Of a stretch of 36,783 nt of DNA, positions 26,709 through 33,888 are shown in pieces (the stretch's first letter is position 1; each line of letters opens with the position of its first letter). The notes under the pieces were generated by a model. The model was not told the origin of the DNA and ran no database searches. It worked only from the letters and a program-made list of their open reading frames with translations. This stretch comes from Chitinophagales bacterium. Lineage in GTDB: Bacteria; Bacteroidota; Bacteroidia; Chitinophagales; Chitinophagaceae. The DNA lies in NCBI GenBank assembly GCA_021323755.1, contig JAJPKJ010000018.1, positions 1 through 36,783 on the forward strand. Direction: 5' to 3'. The position numbers and the translations under genes were made by a program.

Positions 26709-26728
26709 ACCTGCATAAATATGCAGGT
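26709..26728. promoter_or_regulatory. Candidate operator: near-perfect palindrome in divergent promoter region
   Basis: ACCTGCATA (26709-26717), two As, then TATGCAGGT (26720-26728) give perfect 9-base arms. A third half-site core, TATGCAG, lies at 26771-26777 in the same orientation as the second arm. It lies between the propeller kinase (minus) and the cysteine-rich gene (plus), a place where a dimeric regulator could control both. About one such palindrome is expected by chance in a window this long, so position is the main argument. Confidence 0.4.
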
Positions 26729-26845
26729 GGTTAGCTATAATCGCTGATCAAACTCTCTTGGCAGCATGTTTATGCAGTTGATGGATCTGTTTGTAAAGTG
26801 GACTTTTATGTTTCAGAATCTCCTACAAACCAAAACCAAGGCAAA

Positions 26846-27412
26846 ATGAAACATAAAAAATTAAAAAAGCTTTGCGCATTCTTTATCACCCTGATGCTTT
26901 TTTCTTGCTCTATTCTATTTGCAAAGGCACAAAAAACTTCAGCATATTTATGCAAATGCGGTGCACGACAATATGGTTGCTCACCCACTAATTCAGGATG
27001 TGTTGCTGCCTGCGCCTCAAGGTGCCGGATCACCGATTCAGTGGCAGAAAAATCTTTAAATGATAGTCTCTTCGCCATATCTGCCGATACAGCCTTTACG
27101 CCTAAAATTAATATTGCACCTGGAAATGATCCTTCAACACTTTTTTACCCAACAGAAAATGCCGCGGGCTATAGCTGCAATTGTTTTATTCGAGGTTATG
27201 GTTGTCCGCGGTTTGATACCAAATGCGTTGGAATTTGCGGTGCAAAATGCGGAAGGCTCAGTGACAAAGAAAAAAAAACTTCAATTACTCTTGACCAGGA
27301 CAACAATTCTTCTCCGGTTTTTGAAAATGAAAGTCCCTTTATAAAACTGAATGATAATCCCCTGAACTATCCTTTGATAAAATGGAATTGGAATTTGCCA
27401 TCAGAACTATAA
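26846..27412 (+). CDS. Secreted protein with two identical-spacing six-cysteine motifs
   Basis: This 188-residue protein has a signal peptide (FITLMLFSCSILFAKA, probable cleavage before Gln29). I start it at the ATG at 26846; an upstream in-frame ATG at 26798 would put 16 polar residues before the leader. The mature part has two modules with the pattern C-x-C-x6-C-x6-C-x3-C-x3-C: Cys36, 38, 45, 52, 56, 60 and Cys111, 113, 120, 127, 131, 135. Each cysteine in the second module is exactly 75 residues after its partner, and Y.C.C, YGC and the final .C are also shared. The linker and the tail are polar and Asn/Asp-rich. The motifs could be disulfide knots or metal sites. I do not recognise the family. 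Confidence 0.75.
   Translation: MKHKKLKKLCAFFITLMLFSCSILFAKAQKTSAYLCKCGARQYGCSPTNSGCVAACASRCRITDSVAEKSLNDSLFAISADTAFTPKINIAPGNDPSTLFYPTENAAGYSCNCFIRGYGCPRFDTKCVGICGAKCGRLSDKEKKTSITLDQDNNSSPVFENESPFIKLNDNPLNYPLIKWNWNLPSEL
26951..27025 (+). repeat. Six-cysteine module 1
   Basis: Codons for residues 36-60 of the cysteine-rich protein: cysteines at 36, 38, 45, 52, 56 and 60, with YGC in the middle. It matches the module at 27176-27250 in cysteine spacing. Confidence 0.8.
27176..27250 (+). repeat. Six-cysteine module 2
   Basis: Codons for residues 111-135: cysteines at 111, 113, 120, 127, 131 and 135. The residues between cysteines differ from module 1 at most positions, so the duplication is old or the spacing is under selection. 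Confidence 0.8.
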
Positions 27413-27475
27413 AGGCATCTTGTTTTTATCACCAGAGTCTACAAAATTATTTGTTCAATTAAAAAACTAACATGT

Positions 27476-29020
27476 ATGAAAACCTTACTCCTCAAAATTT
27501 TGATGTTGACGTTCATCGCATATCTCTTCGACGCGTCAGCTAAAGCTCAGTTACCAAATCCGCAATTAAAAATTAAGGATTTCAAATTCAAAAATAATCC
27601 ATTGATGCGCATCAAAGGGGCGCAAGTAAACCCGGGACAAAACTTTGGAATAAAGATCAATGCTTTCTGGGAAGATATATATGCTCCGCACACTTATAAC
27701 AGCCATATTACGCAGATAAAAGTACCAACCACAAACGCAGTATGGGCAAAAGTAGATTATGATTCTTCAGATTACGATGCAAACAGTTTTTTGCGTAGTG
27801 CAGACGGCGGCAGGACCTGGCGTCTTGACTCAGTCGATGCGCCAGCCGGCTATGGATTAAGCGGTATTTCCCCTGTCGATGCCAACACTTGCTATGCTGC
27901 CATGTATAATGCGTATGCCGGCATAGGCGGGGGCATCTTTAAAACTACAGATGGCGGGGACACTTGGAAACAGATTAAAGCCGGCAGTCTTTTTGGTGAA
28001 AACTCATTCCCTGATATTGTTTATTTTTTTGATGCGCTGCATGGGATAGCCATCGGCGATGATGACGGCACCGATATTTCAAGGCTAGAGATCTATACAA
28101 CCGGTGATGCCGGCAGAACATGGCAGCGTGTACCTGATAAGAATATTCCGCCAACTGCAGGTTACGCTTTCAGCTCGAACTTCAATTCCTACGCAGTTTT
28201 TCAGAATAGATTTTGGTTTACTGCAGGTGATAGCTATGGCAATAATTATTTTTATCGTTCCGATGATCTTGGGCAGCACTGGCAGCAATTCCCATATAAT
28301 TTGGCCACGGTCATCTCAGGTTTTGCGTTTGCCGACAACCAAAATGGTCTTGGTGTCTCCTTTGATTTTGGCGTTGGACCTCATGAAGTAGAGACACATG
28401 ACGGCGGCAAAACATGGAAAGATAAAAGCTATACCGGCTACCCCATGGGGCTGTCTATTTCCGTCATTCCATCAACTCACACTTTCGTAAGCGTCATTCC
28501 TTATGATGTGACACCGGTTGCCGGATCTTCTTATAGCAATGATTTCGGGGCAAGCTGGAAGCTGATTGATTCGAGCGCAGGCTTCAGACCTTTCTCAGTA
28601 GCATTTCTGGATCCTTTTGATGGATGGGCGGGAAGAGCTGATGCCCAGGATCCCAAAGGCGGCATGTATAGATGGAAATATCAGTTTCCATTGGATAATA
28701 CCCCTGCCCTTGCTTCAGCAGATGGAATACCCCAGACAAAAAGTAATATAACAGGCTTGTCGGTTTATCCCAATCCTTCAAAAAGCATAGTAAACATTTC
28801 ATTCTCGAATCCACAAAATCAGAAAGTTTCAGTTACTGTCTATGAAATGAATGGAAGACTCATTAAAACACTCGCCAGTGAACAAATGCTGGAAGGTTTT
28901 CACCAGCTGTCCTGGAATACAAGAGATGAAAATGGGAACGCAATAAATACCGGTGTCTACTTTTTAAGAATTGATACCTGGAATCATGCGGAAATAAGAA
29001 AATTACTAATTGAAAAATAA
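27476..29020 (+). CDS. Secreted Asp-box beta-propeller protein with T9SS sorting domain
   Basis: This 514-residue protein has a signal peptide ending in AKAQ. Six Asp-box/BNR-type turns are visible at residues about 108-115 (SADGGRTW), 157-164 (TTDGGDTW), 209-216 (TGDAGRTW), 262-269 (SDDLGQHW), 308-314 (HDGGKTW) and 354-361 (SNDFGASW), as in YCF48/BNR-like propellers. Residues 427-514 are a type A sorting domain (LSVYPNPSKSIVNISFS, VTVYEMNGRLIKTL, NTGVYFLRI). The protein should be exported by the type IX system and attached or released at the cell surface. Sialidase catalytic residues cannot be confirmed, so I do not call an enzyme. It lies 63 nt after the cysteine-rich gene and 13 nt before the next gene. 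Confidence 0.85.
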   Translation: MKTLLLKILMLTFIAYLFDASAKAQLPNPQLKIKDFKFKNNPLMRIKGAQVNPGQNFGIKINAFWEDIYAPHTYNSHITQIKVPTTNAVWAKVDYDSSDYDANSFLRSADGGRTWRLDSVDAPAGYGLSGISPVDANTCYAAMYNAYAGIGGGIFKTTDGGDTWKQIKAGSLFGENSFPDIVYFFDALHGIAIGDDDGTDISRLEIYTTGDAGRTWQRVPDKNIPPTAGYAFSSNFNSYAVFQNRFWFTAGDSYGNNYFYRSDDLGQHWQQFPYNLATVISGFAFADNQNGLGVSFDFGVGPHEVETHDGGKTWKDKSYTGYPMGLSISVIPSTHTFVSVIPYDVTPVAGSSYSNDFGASWKLIDSSAGFRPFSVAFLDPFDGWAGRADAQDPKGGMYRWKYQFPLDNTPALASADGIPQTKSNITGLSVYPNPSKSIVNISFSNPQNQKVSVTVYEMNGRLIKTLASEQMLEGFHQLSWNTRDENGNAINTGVYFLRIDTWNHAEIRKLLIEK

Positions 29021-29033
29021 ACAATACAAACCA

Positions 29034-29717
29034 ATGAAAAAAAATCAATTCAAAACCGCAGTGATCATTTCGATCCTTTCTCAGCTGATATTTGTTGGTG
29101 CTGTTCGTTCACAGAATGACATCAATGATACGACAAATGGCAAAGCAGATTATGCTGACAGATTTCCTTGTATTCCATACCTGGCACCACCTTCAAACCT
29201 GGTTGCAGATTCAATTACCAGCAATTCGGCTCAGTTGCATGCAAGCGGCTCAGGTCTTATAACAATATACTATAAACTACTTGCCGCACCAACCTGGACA
29301 TTTGCGCCTGGTGGAATAGCAAGTTCACTTCTTCCAAATACAGAATACGAGTTTTATGCAACAGCTTACAAATATGTCTGTAATAAATACTTGACGAGTA
29401 AATCTTCAGCCTTCGCTTATTTCACAACACTTCATGCTGCAAGCCATTCTTCTATCAACACCATTTTTTTTCCAAATCCGAGTCACGGTCTGGGAATGCT
29501 TTCCTTTACCCTTCCCCAACCTGGCTATGTTTTAATCAAATTATTTGATAAAACCGGAAGGACAATATCTACCATTAACAAAGGGAATATGCCAGAAGGC
29601 GAGCACCATATGTCAATAGTGCTGGATAACGGCTCCACGCCCGCTGGCTTATATTTTGTGAGCATAGAAACTTCATTCGGACTAACGGAAACAAAAAAAA
29701 TCATATTGATAAAATAG
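29034..29717 (+). CDS. Secreted FnIII-like protein with T9SS sorting domain
   Basis: This 227-residue protein starts at the ATG at 29034, 13 nt after the propeller gene. It has a signal peptide (AVIISILSQLIFVGAVRSQ). One fibronectin III-like domain follows (PPSNLVADSITSNSAQL to LPNTEYEFYATAYKYVC), then a C-terminal sorting domain (IFFPNPSHGLGMLSFTL, IKLFDKTGRTISTI, PAGLYFVSIET, ending KKIILIK). It is probably a surface or released binding protein with no enzymatic motif. Tight spacing argues for one transcript with the gene before it. The ligand is unknown. Confidence 0.8.
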   Translation: MKKNQFKTAVIISILSQLIFVGAVRSQNDINDTTNGKADYADRFPCIPYLAPPSNLVADSITSNSAQLHASGSGLITIYYKLLAAPTWTFAPGGIASSLLPNTEYEFYATAYKYVCNKYLTSKSSAFAYFTTLHAASHSSINTIFFPNPSHGLGMLSFTLPQPGYVLIKLFDKTGRTISTINKGNMPEGEHHMSIVLDNGSTPAGLYFVSIETSFGLTETKKIILIK

Positions 29718-29786
29718 AAAAATTATGTATTGAAAAACAAAAGATTCATCAATAACATCCTAGGCGGCTTATTCAAATGAATTCAT

Positions 29787-30836
29787 ATGAAAAAGAACTG
29801 GTCAACAATTATTTTCTTGTCAGGTATAATATTTTGCTCATGTCAGAAAGGGAATAATTCCCCTCCTTCCAACACTCCGGTGGATGTTTATGTAGCGGGA
29901 TACGAAGCAAACAACGCAAACAATAATGTGGCCAAGTATTGGAAAAATGGTGCCCCCTATGTCCTTAGCGATGGCTTATATCCTGCCGTTGCGACATCCG
30001 TTTATATTTCAGGAAATGATGTATATATATCCGGGTATGAATCCAATGCCGCCGGCAACAATGTCGCAGGGTATTGGGAAAATGGCACCAAGGTCATTCT
30101 TGGTGATGGCACAATAAATACAACGGCCTGGTCAATCGTTGTTTCAAACAATGATGTTTATGTAGCAGGAGCTTCTTATGATAGCAGCGTTGGTATATCA
30201 AAAGCAATTTATTGGAAAAACGGTACACCCTTTTACCTTGATTCAGCAAGTAATTACGGAGGCGCTTATCGAATAGCGGTTTCGGGAACTGATGTGTATG
30301 TAGCCGGAAATGATGATTATGGCAATGCAGTATATTGGAAAAATGGTAACATAATGATTCTTCAGGGTAATGCTTTGGTAAGATCCATGGTCATTTCAGG
30401 AAATGATGTATATATAACAGGAATTGTTCTCCCCCCGACTGGCGTTCGTGCAAAGGTGAAAGCAAGGATCTGGATAAATGGCTCTGTTCCGACATATCTG
30501 TCGGATAATGCAAATGCAACCTATGGAGAAGGCATTGCCATTTCCGGGAATGATATATATGTCGCTGGCTTTAGTGTTGATGGAACCGGTAACCATCCTG
30601 TATACTGGAAGAATGATTCGATTAATTATTTGCCTTCAAATGGTACTGGTCCGGGCGCAATAGGCTTGGGGGCGGCAGGTGCAATCTCAGCTTTTGGAAA
30701 TGATATATATATAGCAGGAGAAGACGGAAGTGCCACCAATAAAATTGCTGCCTATTGGAAAAACGGCAAACTGGTGGATCTGACCGACGGCTCTCACAAT
30801 GCGGAAAGCCTCGCAATATTCATTTCAAAACAATAG
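29787..30836 (+). CDS. Lipoprotein with seven-repeat beta-propeller
   Basis: This 349-residue protein has a leader FLSGIIFCSCQKG; Cys19 (or Cys17) is the likely lipid-modified residue. The mature part is seven tandem units of about 38-50 residues, each opening NDVYVAG or a close variant (Asp at 33, 78, 123, 169, 207, 256 and 306) and usually containing YWKNG about 15-22 residues later. Seven units fit one closed seven-bladed propeller. No catalytic signature is visible. It lies 69 nt after the FnIII gene and completes the run of four exported proteins on this strand. A binding or scaffold role is the reasonable guess. Confidence 0.8.
   Translation: MKKNWSTIIFLSGIIFCSCQKGNNSPPSNTPVDVYVAGYEANNANNNVAKYWKNGAPYVLSDGLYPAVATSVYISGNDVYISGYESNAAGNNVAGYWENGTKVILGDGTINTTAWSIVVSNNDVYVAGASYDSSVGISKAIYWKNGTPFYLDSASNYGGAYRIAVSGTDVYVAGNDDYGNAVYWKNGNIMILQGNALVRSMVISGNDVYITGIVLPPTGVRAKVKARIWINGSVPTYLSDNANATYGEGIAISGNDIYVAGFSVDGTGNHPVYWKNDSINYLPSNGTGPGAIGLGAAGAISAFGNDIYIAGEDGSATNKIAAYWKNGKLVDLTDGSHNAESLAIFISKQ
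29883..30833 (+). repeat. Seven propeller-blade repeats
   Basis: In-gene tandem array of seven units built on (N/T)D(V/I)Y(V/I)(A/S/T)G ... YW(K/E)NG ... L.D. Even at the DNA level the starts resemble each other (for example GGAAATGATGTATATATA at two units). Confidence 0.8.
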
Positions 30837-31153
30837 ACTAAACGGGGAAACGCCAATAATAAAATTTGGCTCCGGAACGCTATCGAGACTACCTGGCACT
30901 AATCCATTTTCGGTCATGAAATAGTCTTCGGTTGTGCATATACGTTAGTATAACAGAATCTATTGTGTGTGCTGTTCTTTTCCTTCACCCATAAATGAAA
31001 TTTTTTAATACTGTGGAATTTGCGTATATTCAAAAAGTCAATTCCTGATTTCTGGAAAATCTCTTCTTAGCATTGTTATCCTGACATATAACTTTACCTG
31101 GAATCTTTCAGACTTTTTAGCAGATCAGCTTTTTTATTTTTAAAAATTCGCAC
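30837..31153. other. Intergenic region, nothing recognised
   Basis: About 317 bases between the propeller lipoprotein and the stand-alone receiver. I see no coding frame beyond 17 codons, no clear terminator after 30836 and no exact TAnnTTTG box. The last 60 bases are T-rich and should contain the receiver promoter. Confidence 0.5.
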
Positions 31154-31522
31154 ATGCAAAATATTTTGATCGCAGATGATTCTGCCGATCTGCCGGCGAT
31201 CGTCAGGTCCATTTATTCCAGGCGCAATATATTTATCTCCGAAGCCACATCCAAAGCGGAATTGCTCTCTTCTCTGTCACGCATGAGACCGGATCTTATC
31301 CTGCTTGACGTTATACTAGACAGCGATGACGGCAGGGTGCTCTGCAAAGAACTAAAGCTTTCCGATGATTATAAGACGATCCCCATCATACTGATATCCG
31401 GCGACCCGGAAAAACTGCTTGATCCCCAGGAAGTTTTTGCCGATGGGATCCTTCAAAAACCTTTCAGGGTTGAATCGGTGCTTTCAAAAATTAAGGAAGT
31501 GATCAATAAATATGCATCTTGA
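31154..31522 (+). CDS. Stand-alone response-regulator receiver domain
   Basis: This 122-residue protein is a single receiver domain: Asp8/Asp9 (LIADDS), phospho-acceptor Asp52 (ILLDVILDSDDG), Ser82 (LISGD) and Lys102 (LQKPF). There is no output domain, as in CheY-like or phosphorelay intermediates. No kinase gene is adjacent. The two kinases at 13068-18321 have no receiver partner of their own in the window, so it is a conceivable but unproven acceptor for one of them. Flanking gaps of 317 and 85 nt make it a single-gene unit. Confidence 0.88.
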   Translation: MQNILIADDSADLPAIVRSIYSRRNIFISEATSKAELLSSLSRMRPDLILLDVILDSDDGRVLCKELKLSDDYKTIPIILISGDPEKLLDPQEVFADGILQKPFRVESVLSKIKEVINKYAS

Positions 31523-31607
31523 AAAAAAGATCGAACCAGCCGCTTACCTGCCGAACCAAAATGTAATGAATCATCCTTACAATTTAAACAATCCAGTTTC
31601 AATTGTC

Positions 31608-31967
31608 TTAATGGTTTTCTCTCCCGATCAATGAACCTTCCATATTGAAAATCTCGCGTAAGATCATTTTTCTTTGCCGGTCATAAACGGTCCTGGTTAA
31701 GTACAGGTCCTTAGCATTGTTTTGACACTGGTAATATTTTAATTCGGTCACCAGCGAATCGTACTTGTCAAATGAGCGGAAGGTCAAATAGCAACCCGTC
31801 ATATTCGAATCAGTTCTTACAATTCCTTCTAGCAAACTTTCAATGGTGTCATTTTGGAAATAGTCAAAATAATCAGTCTTTTGTGCTGACCGCTGACCCG
31901 CCTTTTGCCTGGCAGAATTGTCGCACGCAAAGGAAATCAAAAGGCAAAGTATAATAAGATACCTCAT
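31608..31967 (-). CDS. Small lipoprotein of unknown function
   Basis: This 119-residue protein has a short hydrophobic leader ending ISFAC (Cys15), a plausible lipobox, followed by a polar Gln/Lys-rich linker. The remainder (TIESLLEGIVRTDSNMTGCY, LVTELKYYQCQ, LTRTVYDRQRKMILREIF) has two cysteines that could pair. I do not recognise a domain. It starts 7 nt after the stop of the dehydrogenase gene and is probably the last gene of that three-gene transcript. Confidence 0.65.
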   Translation of the reverse strand: MRYLIILCLLISFACDNSARQKAGQRSAQKTDYFDYFQNDTIESLLEGIVRTDSNMTGCYLTFRSFDKYDSLVTELKYYQCQNNAKDLYLTRTVYDRQRKMILREIFNMEGSLIGRENH

Positions 31968-31974
31968 TTAGCGA

Positions 31975-32811
31975 TCACATTCTTTTGCGAACAAAATAGT
32001 CAAGCATGCGTGCAGGTATCACCCGCGGCAGGAACCAGTTAGTAAAGACTCCCTGCACGATCGCATACCTCGTCCGTGGTCGGCGGCTCTCAATGATGTC
32101 TGCAAGACGCCTGGAAAATTCATCCAGTGGCATTCCCTGCTTTCCCAGGGTCACAAAAAGTTTAAAAAAACGGGCTAGAGAAGCGATATAAGGCGTGTTC
32201 TTGTATAGATCCAACGAGCCCTTATCCCAGATCGGTGTCTGCACGGCGCCCGGGCCGATAATGATCACTTTGATCCCAAATAGCAAAAGCTCACGGCGGA
32301 GGCATTGAGATATCCCTTCCACAGCGTGCTTGGTGCCGGTATAGGGGGCCATATAGGGCGGGGCGATCTTTCCGTTAACTGAACTGATGTTGAGGATCCT
32401 CCCGGGAGTCAAAGAATACTCCGGTACTGCACCCAGCAGCGGGAGAAAGGCCTGGGTCACCTGCACCAGACCAAAGACATTCACTTCAAAATTTTTGCGC
32501 AGATCTGCTATCGGAATATATTGCAATGGACCGGTGACCGAGATACCAGAATTATTGACTAGGGCATCAAGCCCTTCCCCATTTAGTTTTTGTTTGACTT
32601 CCTCCGCTGCCAGGAGGATCGCAGCATTATCTGTTACATCAAAGACCAGGGGGACAAAATTCTCGCCCAGTTCTCCGCGCAGGCGGTTTGCATCCTCTAT
32701 TTTGCGCACACTGCCAAAGACCCGCCACCCCCTTTTCAATAGTTCCTTGGTCGCTCCATAACCTAGCCCGGTCGAAACGCCGGTAATGACTATATTTTTT
32801 GACATTTTCAT
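31975..32811 (-). CDS. Short-chain dehydrogenase/reductase
   Basis: This 278-residue classical SDR has the cofactor loop TGVSTGLG at residues 10-17, DVT at 58-60, NNSG at 86-89 (usually NNAG), catalytic Ser143/144 in NISSVNG, and the YxxxK pair Tyr157/Lys161 (PYTGTKHAVEG). It reduces or oxidises a carbonyl/alcohol with NAD(P). I use the ATG at 32811; the one at 32805 (MSKNIVITG) is equally plausible, and the open frame back to 32853 would overlap the upstream gene. The substrate is unknown. Confidence 0.88.
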   Translation of the reverse strand: MKMSKNIVITGVSTGLGYGATKELLKRGWRVFGSVRKIEDANRLRGELGENFVPLVFDVTDNAAILLAAEEVKQKLNGEGLDALVNNSGISVTGPLQYIPIADLRKNFEVNVFGLVQVTQAFLPLLGAVPEYSLTPGRILNISSVNGKIAPPYMAPYTGTKHAVEGISQCLRRELLLFGIKVIIIGPGAVQTPIWDKGSLDLYKNTPYIASLARFFKLFVTLGKQGMPLDEFSRRLADIIESRRPRTRYAIVQGVFTNWFLPRVIPARMLDYFVRKRM

Positions 32812-32833
32812 CAGGCTAAGATAAGACTGATAC

Positions 32834-33709
32834 TTAATCATCAAGAAAAACAATTTTTTTTATCGGGTGGATCTCCCAGGAAGTAGTTGGTTTGTAATTG
32901 GGAAAACCCACTTTCCCCGAAGGATGGTCGATATCGAAAAAAATCGATCCTTCTATGGTGATGGGGATCAGCTGACCCAGGGGCTTATAGGCTCCGCTGC
33001 CACAGGTGATATCACCGAATTTCTCCTTGATCTGCTGGCGCACCGCATCCAGAGCTGTGCCTGAAGCAGGGAGGCCGGAAACCTCGACATTTAGCAGTTT
33101 TCTGGCTGATCCGGTCATCCCGTTCCCGATGATCATATGAAAATCATTATCATTTTCCCGGTAAATACCGCATATATAGACCTTGGTGATGCGGACATTT
33201 TTTTTCTCTTCGGCGACTCTCGGGCTGGTCGCGCTTTCCGATATAGCGGGGACATGGGAGCGCATTGTCGTATCGTCCACCAGCAGCCCGGAGCCGAACA
33301 GATCGTCAAGGGTGGCGAAGACATGCGATGCCCCCTGAACCAGGTGCGTCTTTGCCTGGGCGCGGTCGGTCCCAGCGTATTCGTCGCCGGAACAACTGGT
33401 AGCTCCGGGATAAAATGAACCTCCTGCCCCCGCAACCGCCTTTTCGCTTACAGCGGGCATGTGTGGGGTGACGACTGCAGTTTTTTTACGCTCACTAAAA
33501 GTGATCAGCCGCGACGGGTAGCGCTTGAATTTATAATATTTTTTATCGTTGAATTTTAAATAAGCGGTGTCCGTTTTGAATTCGGTCAGTTTTCCAAGTG
33601 TATCATATATTGGACGTACAGGCTTTTGCGCGCTGCATAAGACCGGCGCCAGCGCTAAGGCAATGATCAGTCCATTACCGGAAAATCGGCTGCGTATTTT
33701 AGGTGTCAT
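32834..33709 (-). CDS. Secreted protein of unknown function with C-terminal WEIHPI motif
   Basis: This 291-residue protein has a signal peptide (LIIALALAPVLCSAQ). The N-terminal third is basic and Tyr/Lys-rich, and the middle is low in recognisable motifs. The C-terminal 120 residues look like a beta-rich domain (ITKVYICGIYRENDNDFHMI, LLNVEVSGLP) ending with PITIEGSIFFDIDH and TTSWEIHPIKKI. A GS.F.D..H ... WEIHP ending recurs in assorted bacterial proteins of OB-fold type; I infer a similar fold but no activity. It is first in the minus-strand trio and 22 nt upstream of the dehydrogenase start. The 179-nt gap to the divergent phosphoesterase gene should hold promoters for both. Confidence 0.65.
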   Translation of the reverse strand: MTPKIRSRFSGNGLIIALALAPVLCSAQKPVRPIYDTLGKLTEFKTDTAYLKFNDKKYYKFKRYPSRLITFSERKKTAVVTPHMPAVSEKAVAGAGGSFYPGATSCSGDEYAGTDRAQAKTHLVQGASHVFATLDDLFGSGLLVDDTTMRSHVPAISESATSPRVAEEKKNVRITKVYICGIYRENDNDFHMIIGNGMTGSARKLLNVEVSGLPASGTALDAVRQQIKEKFGDITCGSGAYKPLGQLIPITIEGSIFFDIDHPSGKVGFPNYKPTTSWEIHPIKKIVFLDD

Positions 33710-33888
33710 GTTAGCAGGATTTAAGTGATCCCTGCTTAAAGCTATGCGAAAATCAGCTGACCGCGCTCCAAGCCCTATTATTTTCCGGTTCTATACAGGA
33801 ATACATGTATTTACACTTTGAAACAGAAAAATTTTTGGAATAACGGCCCTGCACTTGTAGATTAGGACTATACTTCTAAAATATCTTT

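Noticed and set aside
32387-32761. 124-codon frame opposite the dehydrogenase gene
   Set aside because: Antisense shadow of a clear SDR; the translation is Ser/Arg/Pro-rich with no motif.
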